A stretch of 64,000 nucleotides of DNA, taken from assembly GCA_905250115.1 (NCBI GenBank), contig CAJNOI010000020.1, positions 627,306 through 691,305 of the forward strand. Direction: 5' to 3'. The notes beneath the pieces were generated by a model. That model did no database searches. It was not told where the DNA came from and worked only from the letters and a program-made list of their open reading frames with translations. Source of the DNA: Adineta steineri. Its lineage: Eukaryota > Rotifera > Eurotatoria > Adinetida > Adinetidae. Shown piece by piece: positions 11,802 through 27,156 of the stretch. Every line of letters begins with the position of its first letter. Position 1 is the first letter of the stretch. The position numbers were made by a program, and so were the translations under genes.

Positions 11802-14800
11802 TTAACTATCATTTGTTCCGTTGCCTGGTGTAAATCGTTGTTTTTTCGTTGATGATGATGTTGTTGAAGAATTTGTATTTGAACTAGTTCGTTTTAATGA
11901 ATTATTTGCTGTTGAATGATTCGATGCTGATTGTTGTTGATCTTGTAACCATCGAACTTGTGTTGCTGGTCCATATCCACGTTCATTTCGTGCGGCTATA
12001 CGAAATATAATAGCTGGTTTACTACTTGTACTTGTATCAAGATGTGCTTGATGAAGTTGTACAGCATTTACTGAACATTCAGCTAATACACCACCATAAA
12101 CGCGTACAAAAGCCATTTGTGATGCTTGTTGTGGTTGTTGACGAGGTAATGTATTATCTGTTGGCATATTTTTCACTGCTAAATAAACGGCATAACCTGT
12201 AATTAATGATGAAGCATTTGATGGAGGATCCCAAGTTAAATGAGCACCACCGTCAGGTGTCTAAAGAAAATAATTTTTTGAATAGAAAACAAAATGGAAA
12301 TTTTCGATTTGTAAAACTATACTTTTGTAATTTTGATATTTGATGGTGCAGGTGGTGAACCAGGTAAACATGTTTTAAATGCTGCTGCTTCACTCCATGG
12401 ACCTCTACCACAGGCATTTACAGCTGCTATACGAAGTTTATAAATTACACCAGGTTCAAGGTCAACTTTTTTCACTAAATTATGTACTTGAAGAGAATCA
12501 AGATCCTACAAAAACAAAATATTTCTCTATAAAATTAAAAAAAATTTGCAAACATACATAATTATCAATATTAATTTTTGATGGTACAACATAATAATGT
12601 TTAATATCAGTTGCTGTTGTTTTAAATGTTCCAACTAAATGCCACCCATCACCATCATCATTATCTAATGGTTTTGAATCAGATGATATGGTTTGTTGTT
12701 GTACCTCCATTTTTGAATGACCATTTAATGTTTCATGATTATCTATTTAAAAGGATATATAGAAGAATTTTTTTAATAACTTTTATATTTACTTGAAGAT
12801 TGTTGTGGTGCTGGACTAGAAGAATTTTGTAACTCTAAAAATACATACACAGTGAGTGCGAAAATTTATCTATCGAAAAGAAGGTTATCTTAAACAGATT
12901 GGATTCATAACGAATTTCTTGATAATGAAAAAGATAAAGCTCTGTCAATTTGTACACTCTACTTTTTATATATGTATCAAAATTCTATATACATAAAGTC
13001 CGAGTTTTTTTTGCCGATCACCTATTTGTTTTTGTATAGTTTTAGCCTTTTATTCTGCACTTTTAACTCAGTCTATTGTACAAAGTTTATCAATGTAAAG
13101 ATATTTACAGTATACTGAAAGACATTTATCGTCAAATGTCATCGTGTTGTTTACTTCCAATATTACTATAGTAATCCTATCACATTCTCTATTCTAGTTG
13201 TACTTTCAATCACGATGTAATCTGATAAAATAGTATAAACCTGTTGAACTTTCGTAATTTAGGAATTCAATTATCTCTTTTCGAATATTCCAGTTTTATC
13301 GATGCTTATTAAAGATACGTCAAATTTATAAACTCAGTTAATTTAGCAGGAGATTGAATTATTTCTTACCAGGTGTACCGTTTTGTAATGGCTAAAAAAC
13401 AGAAATATATAAATAAATATACATAATTATGAATTTAATACAAATATTTACTTGTTCATCAATAGTACCATCTAACTGAGGAATTGTTGGTTCTTGTTGA
13501 CCATTATCAATATTCGTTGTTGTATTAGTAGTTACTGGAGTGTTGTTTGTGTGATCTACATTTGTCATTTGTAATGTAAATTTTGGTTGTTGTCCACTAG
13601 CAGTTGAAAATGTATTTTGATTAAAAACAAAAACTTGTTGTTGTTGTTGCTGATGTTGTTGTGGATGAGATCCCATCATTTTTTGTTGTGTATTAGCTGC
13701 TAATAATATTGGTTGTTGTTGTTGTTGTGAACGATTAGCTGTTTGTGCAGAAATTGCTTTAATAACTAATGGTTGTTGTTTATTTGTATTTAACTGTATA
13801 ATTTGTTGTTGTCCAGTACCTGGTCGCATAGTTGTTGTTGCTGGTGACATTAAACGAACAATTGTTGTTGGTTGATTTGTTGAACCACGTACAACAGGTG
13901 TTAATTGTTGAACACGAACACCAGCAGGCATAACAGTGAGAAGTTGTGGTTGATTGGAATTTGTTGTTTTATTTTGATGAAAAATTATTGGACGAACAGT
14001 ATTTGTAGCACCGGTAGATGAAGTATTAACAAATTGAATATTCGATGTAGTTGGTGGTCGAACGGCTAAAAGTAAAATAACTGATTATTTTCCTTCGAAA
14101 AAGAAATCAAAATTTTACTTTGGGTAGGATTCAATATTGTTGTTGGTTGATTATATTGTATAGACGAAGACATAGTTGTCGGTGTAGTTTTTTGAAATAT
14201 TAATGATGAAGAATTATTTGTACTGTTCGAAGGTGATATAGAAAGATTTGATAATGTTTGGGCATTAACTGTATTCATTGATGATGAAAGTGGTGTTTGT
14301 GATGATGATAAATGTGCTAATGAAAGTAAATCTGATTTTGATGTTGACGAAAGACATTGATCAACAATACCATCTAAATTTTTATTAATAAACGATATTA
14401 TTCATAAAAGGATATTTCAATTTACCTGTATCGGAAATAGCAGAAACAGATGCACTTGCTGGTTGTTGTTCTAAAAACGATATGAAAAATTGGATTGAAG
14501 AAAAAAAAAGTGAGATTTACCATTTGAAAATGTGGGAATTAATGATGCGAGAACTAAAAATCACATAGATGAAATATTTATATAAATAAAAGATTTAATT
14601 TTACCTGATTGTGGACTTTTAGAAGCAAATAGTGAAGCGGATATTGATTGTAATGGTAAAGGTGGTGGATGAATTGGTATTTGGGATGTAGCTGGAAGAG
14701 TAGGAGGCACTAGTGGAGCATGTTCAACTGGAGCTTCGAAACGTTGAATTTGTAAGATGTAAGAATCAGCTATAAAATATTTATGTTATTTAAAAAAACA

Positions 14801-16692
14801 AAACAGATATTTTTTTAAATAGAGTTTTCTATGGAATTCAATTAGTAAATTCAACAAGTCCACTATTAAAGGACTTATTTTATTTAGTAATTTAATATAA
14901 TACAAAACTCTAAATTAACATACCAGTCGGAACAGGATTCCAAGATATTTCCAAATTACCGATGCCTGCTTTAAGTAATTGCACTTTTTCTGGTTCACCT
15001 GGACATGCTGTTTCTAAACACCATAAATCTTTACAACAAACCTATGAAAAAGAAAAAAAACAGATGAATTTTTTTGAAAATATATAAATTTCTACTAACT
15101 TGATTATTCCAAGCTTTTCGATAACCATCTCGTCCACTCCAAATATACATTCTTGTATTAACTGCAACTGAACAATGACCAGCACGTGCTCGTGGAACAT
15201 TATCTTCAAGACATTCTTGTCCTAGAAGTTCCCAAGCATTCGTTTCTAAAACAGAAAAATTCATAATTCTTATTGTTATGATCGAAATCTATGACAAATT
15301 AATCAAAAAAGAATATTTTGAAAACTAATAGATAAGATTAATCTACGGATGAGATTTTATCAAAGTAAGATTTTTCATTATACATCCTACAGAAAATAGT
15401 CATTCACTATTTATATTAAAAACAACTATAGAATTAGTTTTATCAGAGATTACTTTTCTGATACCTTCGTATGATTATTTGTAACTTGAAAAAGAAAATC
15501 TTTCTTTGAAAACTCAATATCATCATTTATCTTTCTATAAAAAATTGTTTTACCTAGATTAAAAGCTGCTAATGTATTTGTACATTTCCATTCTTTTTCA
15601 TTTGTATAATGATCATTTTTATCTGATGTTATCAACGGAACCCAACCACCAAATATAAACATTCTAAATTATGAAAACAAAACAATCTATTGAGTATATA
15701 GAATAATGAAACTAACCGATTTCCCATTACAACAGCTGAATGAAGACTACGTGGTTGTGGTGCTAAACCACTGGGTGTTATTTGTGTCCATTGTGAAAAA
15801 TCTAAAAATAAATAATTGAATACAAAAAGAAAAGTAGAAATATATATATATACCGAGATGAAAATTCCAAAGATCACCTAAACGATGACCATTCATTCCA
15901 CCATAGATAATTAATTTTGGTCGATTTTCAATTTGACCACGATAGAATACAGATGAATGTGATTCACGTTCACTTGGTGAGGCATTAATTATCATAGGTT
16001 GTTCCCAAGAACAACTATTACCTTTATATTCAAGTACATAGAGATCATTTAAATATCTAAAACTAATATTTAAGCAAATTCTTGTTTTGTTTATAGTTTT
16101 GATAACATACCGTGGAACATTTTGTTTTGGATCTTTACTATCATTAGCTAAACCACCGAATAAATAAAATTTTCCTTCAGCATAGGTTAATGTATGTCCT
16201 AATAGATCGAACAAGAAAAAAAGAATAATTTATAAATAAATATATATAGAAAAAGTTCTACCAAGTCGAGCACATGGTAATGGAGCTGTACGAGGTGGTC
16301 TTGGTTTTAATTTTTTCCATTCCCATTTCAATGGATTTAATTCCCAAAGATCAGCGGAATATTTTCCATATTCAATCATACCACCAAATACAAGAATTCT
16401 TGTACCATCAGTTGCAAAACCAAATGCAGCACAACCTGTTGGAACATCACCTTTTACTAATGGTTGAAACCATTGATTTGAAGCTTAAATAAATACAAAA
16501 AAATATGAGATTTTTTTGTAATGTAACATTTTTACCACAATTATAAACATTAAGATCTTCAACAATGCCTTCATTACCCCCACCGAATATAATAATTAAA
16601 TCTTTGACAGCTACTGCTCGATGACCATGACGTGGTTTGGGATTTTGTCCGATGGTTCCATCAAGTCGTTTCCATTGAACTTTTGTTGTCAT
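11802..16692 (-). CDS. HCFC1: host cell factor (HCF), kelch plus fibronectin III transcription co-regulator
   Basis: Chromatin co-regulator that bridges transcription factors and histone-modifying complexes in the nucleus (family knowledge). The first coding exon (16536-16692, ATG 16692) has the HCF kelch signature [20 protein letters not shown]. Further kelch exons follow down to about 14925, with [46 protein letters not shown] and the diagnostic [13 protein letters not shown] then CCKDLW. A Ser/Thr/Gln-rich middle (about 13400-14740) has poly-Gln. The C-terminal half carries two fibronectin III repeats, ending in [20 protein letters not shown] (about 11940-12010), then a basic tail with KKQR that could be a nuclear signal. 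A Taspase1-like QLDGTIDE lies at 13455-13478, between the Q-rich region and the FN3 pair. I see no vertebrate HCF-pro repeats. At least 15 short introns. An acceptor AG lies 16 nt before the ATG. Confidence 0.95.
13455..13478 (-). other. candidate Taspase1 cleavage site in HCF
   Basis: Codes QLDGTIDE at the end of an exon (donor GTAAAT at 13451). The Taspase1 consensus is Q-[FILV]-D-G-x-D-D. Q, L, D and G are present, and the acidic pair is displaced by one (I-D-E). Drosophila HCF is known to be matured by Taspase1, which makes the position, upstream of the FN3 half, suggestive. Confidence 0.5.
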
Positions 16693-17543
16693 CGCATCGG
16701 CATCAATCCTATTGATCGAAAATTTAGATACAAAACGACGAATAATGAATGAACGAATATCAGTTAGAGAGAGACAGAGAGATAGCCACTAGTCAATGGC
16801 CATAATGATAATCCATAGATAGATGCCTCTACTAAGATTTTTTGACAGCTGAATAATAATATATATAAATAATGAAACTTCTCATAGATTGGAATTTTAA
16901 AAAATTCTTTATTCTTTATCATTAATTAATATAAGACTGATAACACATCTATGCATTTTGTTAAACCAATCATATTACGTTATTGAATAAGAAGTTTCTA
17001 TAGTTACGAACAATAAGAATGGAATGACAATATTTGAAATTTTTATCTTTGATAGAATTTACAAAACAAAGAATATAAATACTAGATTGATACTAATTTG
17101 ATAGAAAAACAAGATCGTACAAGCAAGTGTTTATCTTTGTTCGAATTATTGGTTAAAAATATCTCTCTTGATGGTAAAAATACATTTTTATTCATCTTGA
17201 AAAGCAGATATTTTTCATAAATAACATGTTATTATATATGGTCTGAGGTGTAAGTAGATGCAACAGAAAATTTGATATTCATAGTCATACTCGCTTTATA
17301 AATGACATTGAATTATTATTATTAACTATATAATTGATTTCTCTTCATAACAAGGTAATCTTTTCATACGTTTTGTCTATATATAAGCATTGATTACTCA
17401 GAATACCACAAAATAGAGATACAGATTTGTAGTTTTAAAATTTTTATTTTACAATAGTTTTGAGATATTTTTCAATAGAAAACTTTCTCGGTTTAGAAAT
17501 GATAACTCTAAAAAATAAAAAATAAGTCGTTTGAATTTCAATT
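16693..17543. other. intergenic, AT-rich
   Basis: Lies between the 5' end of HCF and the 3' end of the first F-box gene. Holds the presumed HCF promoter. No motif, RNA gene or reading frame that I can support. Confidence 0.6.
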
Positions 17544-18680
17544 CTAATCAAATTCAAGCATAGAGTTGTTTGAATTATCTCTGAACGTTATCGCCAGTGT
17601 TCCTTGATCGATAGGCAAGTTGTCTTCGAGAGTATTGGGTACAGGATCTTCAGATGGTTCATCATCAATTCTTGGTTCAATCACCTCGACATTTTCTGTA
17701 TTTAGTTCATTCTCGCTTGTACGAAATAATAGACGAAGACGTGTTTGTGAAAATTTCGTACCATAGAATCCTCCCCAAAGTTGTGTATCTTTACCAGCTA
17801 TTATTACAGTCACTGACGAAGGAAATTTGTCATACTGTCCATAGCGATAAATTATTTTATGCCAATTTCGTGGGCTCCATTGTGGAAAACGCTTTTCGTA
17901 TTGCCACTTGTGTCCATCTGAGAAGTCAAGTTTTATTTGACACTCAGAACCACAATCCCATCGAGGAGCTACACAAATTGAAAACTCAATTATTGGACGT
18001 AGTTTGGCAAACTAAAAAATAGAATTAGTTAAAATTATCGATTATTCAATAGAACAATCTAAAAATTGTTTTATATGAAAGAAAGTTTTGTTAAGTATTC
18101 AATTTCTGCCTAAACAACTTACGTCATTTGACCCAGGTCCTTCACATGGAAGTTGAATATCACGTTGAAAGAATTGTGCCAATGTATACGATGTTACTCG
18201 ACAAGGAGATAAACGATTAAATTCATCATAAAGTCGATAACTACCAATTGGAACAAGCTCGATTTTCGAATTGGTTCCACGTGATTTAAACCATTTGTTA
18301 TCTTGAAGTAGATTGAATGAAGGATGAAAAGGATTGTTAACATAAATTTTCTCGTATGCATCAAAATCAACTGGAAAATGCTGATCAGGTGAAAGAATAT
18401 GTTCTAGACGGCATTGTTGCTCCCAAAACTGTCGTGCTTTAATAATTCGATAAAAACGACGGCAAACTAATAATACTTGAGATAGCTCGGTGTGAGTCTG
18501 TTTTAATAATGGTTTTTGCATTGAATAATCAAAATAATATGAGTGAGCATTCAGACGAACATGATTGTTTGGAGTCAACGGAAGATGAGTACTTAGAGAC
18601 GAGAAAATTTTTTCAAGTATTTCATCAGGTACGCAGTCAAATTGATTAATAGATAAATTAGTAGTAGTAGTTGTATCCAT
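17544..18680 (-). CDS. F-box protein with FBA (glycoprotein-recognition type) domain
   Basis: Predicted substrate receptor of an SCF ubiquitin ligase, of the FBXO2/6/44 group that binds N-glycans on misfolded glycoproteins. Two exons: 18123-18680 and 17544-18011, joined phase 0 by a GTAAGT intron. The F-box is FDCVPDEILEKIFSSL followed by LSQVLLVCRRFYRII. The FBA domain runs from about LQDNKWFKSRG through APRWDCGSECQIKLDF to GKDTQLWGGFYGTKF. That last motif matches the FBA signature with the conserved Trp; the neighbouring Tyr and Lys of the Fbs1 glycan pocket are Leu and Gly here, so sugar binding is uncertain. Length about 340 aa, slightly longer than family members because of an acidic C-terminal tail. 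ATG 18680 is the first Met; an acceptor AG sits 22 nt upstream. Confidence 0.87.
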
Positions 18681-19902
18681 TTTATTTGACGAGATCCACA
18701 ATCTAAAATAATAACGAGAAGAGAATAATTACAAAAATAAGCTGATTCTCAGATAAACTGGTTATTATATGATTTATTATTTTTAACGTATAACACTGAG
18801 TCAGTTACCTACCAGATTCTATTGAGTTCTATTTGTTTTGCACCAACACATGTTTTTATCCTGCCAATACGTATTGCACAAACATTCTGCAATAACTTCA
18901 CAACCACGTGACATATGTTTGACAAGCAGAACTGGATGTATATATACTTCAACTATTCAGAGTACACTATATCAGTAGATGTAGCTAACGCTTTTTGTTA
19001 GTATTCTATAGATATAAATATATGGCTGTTTGTGTTTGATTATTGTCACATGTATACTAACGGTCGAATAGGTAAATGATACAAAAAATGAGTTATTTTA
19101 GTCAAGAACAGTAGCATTAATAGAAACTAAGTATGTACAAATAATAAGAACGGAGCGCAAGTACACGTGTGTGTATACATACATAAATAAAAACTTACCA
19201 TAGGAAAAAGAAAAAATCAGAAGGCAATACACCATTGCGCATCTTTATGTAATCCTACATGTGACATTCATGACGTCATGAACAAAACAAGTCCCAATGA
19301 AAGTAGAAGTGGTGATTCACTCGCCACCCATATAAAAGGAGAATTCTCATGTGTATGAGTGATATGAATTATGGTCAAAATCATATCAATACTAGATATC
19401 TTTGTCTATGTTGACTTAATAGGTTAATCGATAGAGCAATCATATTTTTATAAACACAAATCTCATGATAAATTATTATTGAAGGGAATACTTCCATAAC
19501 ATGAAAAAAGAATTGATATAGATAGTAGTTCGTTATGGTATTTTTAAAAAACATCTTGAAACCTATTTAATCATAAAATATTCCTGCAGTTTTACAGCAT
19601 GCTATCAAAAAAGTCACTGACAACACAGGGAATGTCTTTATTCTAGCGATGCTAATAAACAAGAAATAGATGCATCCACTACAACGTTTCTGTTAACTGA
19701 ACAATAGGATATGCGTAGAGTTTGAAGAAGATCCACATCTGCTCATCTTCAAAATGGTTTTGTACAATTAATTTAATACGATAAATCTAAATACCAATAT
19801 TATTTTGATTTACTTATTTAATAAATCAGGAAAGGTAATATTATATATATGGCTAATATGAATTTTATTTCTATCAAAGAAAATATTTTATATATTGTTT
19901 AT
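18681..19902. other. intergenic, AT-rich
   Basis: Between two minus-strand F-box genes. A compact promoter-like stretch (TATAAAAGG at about 19331) sits on the plus strand, but I find no convincing gene behind it. Otherwise nothing recognised. Confidence 0.5.
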
Positions 19903-20826
19903 CTACTTTTGTCTATTTGTAAAATGTCGAATACCATGATTTTTCTCAAAATATTGTAAATGATGAAGACATGGATGTACTGCTCGAATTCTATCCATAT
20001 TTTCACTGGAATCCGGTGATTCATTTATATAACAATCAAATTGATGTAAACGATGTAATCGATGAATAAGTGTACGAGCAAGAAGATGAAAAGACATTTC
20101 AAATAAGGTTAAATGAATACATTCAATATTAGGCATATAAATAAGTAGAAGATTAATATCATGCAGTGATAAAATGCCATGTGAATCAACAAAAGTGAAT
20201 CGTCTTAGAGGATGATGCAAATGTAATGAAGGAAGATCAATACGATGATTATCACCAAAAATTTGTACTTGTAAATTACGTAAACGTGGACATGAAGCAA
20301 GAATAAGTGGAACTATTATTGGATCAGCTGAGCAAACACATACGGAATGAAGATATGGTGATAAAGACCATGAACGTGTATAAGGTACATCGACACGACC
20401 TAAATCAGCATGTCGTAAAGATGGAAAACCATTTGAAAAAACATCTTGTGCAAGTTGTGCTGATGACCAAAAATCAAAAGCTAATGAAATTGATAGAGAC
20501 ACAAGTTTAGGTATAACATTTGGTCGAATTTGTGTAATTTGATTGCGAGTAGTACGATGTAATATAAGTGATTTTAAATTTATAAATTGAATTAAATCAA
20601 TTTCATGCCATGTATTAACTTCTAATCGAGCAATTCGTGAAGCAAATATCGTAAGTAATGATGGATTATTCTTTTCCATTGTAAGCGATAAATCTTTAAG
20701 TGATCGCAGAATATTATTAAATCGATAATTGAGTCCCCAAAAACTTTCATATAAATCTCGAGTATCCAAATATTGAAATACATCGAATAGAAGTTCGTTA
20801 GGAAGATCTTCAATGAGACTACTCAT
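19903..20826 (-). CDS. F-box protein with divergent leucine-rich repeats
   Basis: Single exon, 307 residues from ATG 20826. It has a short N-terminal F-box (IEDLPNELLFDVFQYLDTRD then LYESFWGLNYRFNNIL). After it come irregular leucine-rich segments (FINLKSLILHRT, FPSLRHADLG, CPRLRNLQV, MPNIECIHL) without regular spacing. Likely an SCF substrate adaptor whose substrate cannot be read from sequence. Many similar intronless F-box genes are typical of bdelloid genomes (general knowledge). The frame stays open for about 60 codons upstream, with hydrophobic residues and no F-box homology. I take the MSSLIEDLP start because the F-box begins there, but an upstream start cannot be excluded. It is not a duplicate of the FBA-type neighbour. 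Confidence 0.85.
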   Translation of the reverse strand: MSSLIEDLPNELLFDVFQYLDTRDLYESFWGLNYRFNNILRSLKDLSLTMEKNNPSLLTIFASRIARLEVNTWHEIDLIQFINLKSLILHRTTRNQITQIRPNVIPKLVSLSISLAFDFWSSAQLAQDVFSNGFPSLRHADLGRVDVPYTRSWSLSPYLHSVCVCSADPIIVPLILASCPRLRNLQVQIFGDNHRIDLPSLHLHHPLRRFTFVDSHGILSLHDINLLLIYMPNIECIHLTLFEMSFHLLARTLIHRLHRLHQFDCYINESPDSSENMDRIRAVHPCLHHLQYFEKNHGIRHFTNRQK

Positions 20827-21922
20827 GTAAATTGTTTCAATGATTTTGAAATATTTTTTTAACTTGTCTATGAAGAAAAAAATACGCAGAAATGTTGATC
20901 GAAAGAAAGGAAATGAGAAAATAATGATTATTTTTAACACAATAGGATTCAAACCGGTAAAATTATCTTCCGCTTCTATGGATAGAAGAAGAAAAAAGGA
21001 AACGTGCATCTAAGCGAATATTCTTATACTGATGCTATTTCTTTTCCTGTAAATATTTTTATGACACAATTTGACTTCATAGTCTTTCACTGCTTTCGAT
21101 AAGTAGATTTACGTTAGTAATTGAACGGAAATACGCTTCTTATTGAGAAAGATAACGATTTATTTTTACTAAATAAAATTCTACTGTTAACTTATTCATA
21201 TTTTTCTTTTATAGAAGAGAAATTGAAAACTATCGGCATTGATAAAGATATTTCTGATATGGGAAAAATATATTTTCATCACCAAAAAGTTGAATTTTGA
21301 TCACTAAATATAATCAAGACATACGCTAGTTAAAATGGAATAAAATTTGAGGGTATGGGTGAGGTTGGATATCCCTTGTTTAAAGAGAGCACCCACACTC
21401 TTAGCTGTTTTATGTGCTCTAAATAATGTGTTTCTTTCTATTTATCATTGTTACTTTAATTAAAAATAAATTTGGTATCAAAACACTCATTTTTTGTGAT
21501 CATTTCGCAGCTATCAAAGTTGGTGGTTAAAACTCAATTTTTTGGTTGTGAGAAAAATACCAACTCTTCTTGTGTTAAATTATTAGAAGACAAAAGAAAA
21601 TAATTACTAATACTATTAAAAAGTCGTTTTTCTTCATCTATGTTTTGTAATATAAACAGTATTTCTTAGCTAGATGTCATTACAAACTACTATCAATCAT
21701 TTATAGTTATAAAATACATATGAAAAGAAGATATTATCGTATCGTACATTTGATTTTACAAATAAAATCAAAGTCATAAAGTGAATAGTATTTATTTGAT
21801 AGTATTTCTTATTTTGTTCATACTGTATCACACAAATAAGTGAGTACGTATGTAAATGATCGTCACATATGATATCATTCTTTAGATACACATTAAATCC
21901 AGTGATAAATAATTGAAACAAA
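20827..21922. other. intergenic
   Basis: No gene recognised. A G-rich/C-rich imperfect inverted pair at about 21350-21412 (TGGGTGAGG ... GCACCCACACTC) is one of the dispersed telomere-like modules. Confidence 0.5.
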
Positions 21923-22373
21923 GGCGACTACAAATTTCATAGTAAAGTTTTACCCAGGAATGAGATATATATAGGTTTGTAGTGAAAATTTTTCTCTATC
22001 GAATGGTATATATACCGTCGAATTCTGTTGAGTATCGTAAAAATCGATTTTTGGCTTGAATTCAAGCCAGTTAGAGACATGCATCCAACTTTCTTTTGTG
22101 TCCGTGAACCTCAATAAAGCATTGATTTGAATCCTCAAGCTAGATCAGTTTGTAGAGTAAACATCAGAGAATAAAACCTTTACCTCAAAAGAAACTTAAT
22201 GTACAAAATGAATTATAGGCAAGAGATTTAGTTGACTCCGATACAGGTCTGTAATAGGCTGGAGTTCAAGCCAAAAATCGATTTTTACAGTAATCAACAG
22301 AATTCGATAAAGAAAATTTTTCTCTACAAATCTACGTATCTCTCATTCTTGAGTCAAAGATTTGTAGTCGCCA
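21923..22373. repeat. imperfect inverted repeat (foldback element or MITE-like)
   Basis: The left arm (about 21923-22071) begins GGCGACTACAAAT and ends at GGCTTGAATTCAAGCC. The right arm (about 22258-22373) is its inverted copy, ending ATTTGTAGTCGCC. Shared internal blocks include AAAAATCGATTTTTGGC, GAATTCTGTTGA and AAAATTTTTCTCTA. Arms differ by substitutions and small indels. The left arm has about 18 extra bases near 21999. No target-site duplication is obvious and no transposase is present. Confidence 0.75.
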
Positions 22374-22930
22374 TTTATTTGTTTTAATATGAATACAATG
22401 AAAGGAAAATCAATATATCTCGAATGAACACGACTAAAATGCCAATAAGTAAAACTTTGTAATCAAGACTTTATTTATTATATCGATATTAGCTGTTTTA
22501 AATAGTGCATTACATGTATGGATATTTATCTAGACGGTCTCAAAAACGTCAACGATCGAGTGATTATAAATATAGCGATGTTTTCAATAATCGTAAATTT
22601 GATAGATTAATTTCTTTATCGTTAATTAAATACAAAAATTCGGAATAAGTAGAGGCTTTTTCGATTTTTTTATTTTAACTTATTACAAAGGCAAAAGAAC
22701 CATTAAATAAAAAGAAATAAATAAATAAAAGTGAGAGAAAATAATATAAATGAGATTAGAAAGTTGTAATGCATAACAAATAACAACAACGATAATGATA
22801 AATAATAATAATAATAATGTTTCTTTTTAGATTAAACCATAAAAAAGAAAGAAAAATTAAAATTTATCCAAGAGATTTAACGGAATAATTTTACATTAAG
22901 ATTAATAAAATTCTTTTTGTTATTTTTGGC
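22374..22930. other. 3' flank of GFPT, AT-rich
   Basis: Contains a TAA/AAT simple-sequence patch at about 22780-22818 and presumed 3' UTR of the minus-strand GFPT gene. Nothing else supported. Confidence 0.5.
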
Positions 22931-25981
<3,051 letters not shown>

Positions 25982-26081
25982 NNNNNNNNNNNNNNNNNNN
26001 NNNNNNNNNNNNNNNNNNNNNNNNNNNNNNNNNNNNNNNNNNNNNNNNNNNNNNNNNNNNNNNNNNNNNNNNNNNNNNNNN
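25982..26081. other. assembly gap (100 N)
   Basis: Exactly 100 N. It removes the first coding residues, including the catalytic N-terminal Cys codon, of GFPT. Confidence 0.99.
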
Positions 26082-26377
26082 ATATATAAATTATTCCCAG
26101 TTCGACACACACTTGCATTCTTTTTTTGGATTGTATGAGAACGGGGGTAACGACAGAGAAACAAAATACAATAGTATAGCGATAGTACCAACCATCGTTT
26201 CTTCGTGCCGAGTAGATAATTTATTCTGAGACATAGATCGGAGATTCTCAAGGGAGAAGAAAAAATAGTCTCTCGTTTGACGCATTAGAACATAGAACTC
26301 TTCTGATAATAATTCACCACACACATATATATTCTTTGTTCCTACAACGTATATTCGAATCTTAAAATCAAGAAAGA

Positions 26378-27093
26378 ATGGTAAATGATATTTAGATAAA
26401 TTAACTAAATTACTATTTCATTTCATTTAGACTGATCAAGCAAATGATTTTTGGAATGAAAAAATGAAACATTTATTTCATCTATATGGTATTTAGTGAA
26501 ATAATACTAGATAATTTTCTTATATATTGACATTTTAGATGCTGATGGTGATGGTTCAATAACTCCACGTGATTTTGAAATACTTGCTGATAAATTATCA
26601 TCACTTGTTGGGCAAGAAGATGTCAAAAGACGTGAAGATTATGCTGCTGCACGAAAAAGTCTTTGTCAAGAAATAATGAGAGCTGATGCTAATCAAGATG
26701 GAAAAGTTACATTAGGTATATTTTTAGAGAGAAAATCCTTGAAAAACTATATGTCTTTATCTATTTTTAGAAGAATGGCTCGATTTTCATAAACATCTTG
26801 CAAAGGAATTACATAAACCTGATACAAATCCGGAAATTTTAGAACAATTATCTGAACGTATAAATACAACATTTAATATGCTTGATTTAAATCATGATGG
26901 TTATATAGCTAAAGATGAATGGGTTAAAACATGTCAATTTTTTGGTGTTGATCAAACAACAGCAGAAAAATCTTTTGAACAATTAAGTAAAGGTGACAAA
27001 TTAGAAGAAGATAAAGCAAAACATTTATTTTTTGAATATCTTAAATCGGATGATCCGAATCATATATCGAATTGTTGTTTATGTTTTCTTTAA
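26378..27093 (+). CDS. EF-hand calcium-binding protein, sarcoplasmic/calexcitin-like
   Basis: Intracellular calcium sensor or buffer, 186 residues. Exons 26378-26380, 26431-26488, 26539-26715 and 26771-27093 join in phase. The opening FWNEKMKHLFHLYD resembles sarcoplasmic calcium-binding protein and calexcitin. Three complete EF-hand loops are visible: DADGDGSITPRDF, DANQDGKVTLEEW and DLNHDGYIAKDEW. The C-terminal fourth hand is degenerate. The chain ends in CCLCFL, an unusual Cys cluster that could be lipidated (inference only). The first coding exon contributes only the ATG, directly followed by GTAAAT. It faces GFPT head to head and ends 63 bp from the stop of SLC66A3 on the other strand. 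A specific orthologue cannot be named. Confidence 0.9.
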
Positions 27094-27156
27094 ATTATAA
27101 TTAAAAATTATTTATTCTAAATTCAGTATATCGATGTTGTTAATGTACTCTTGTAA

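Noticed and set aside
18690-18701. Upstream start for the FBA F-box gene
   Set aside because: The upstream codon is TTG, not ATG, and it lies at the predicted acceptor; ATG 18680 is the first proper start.
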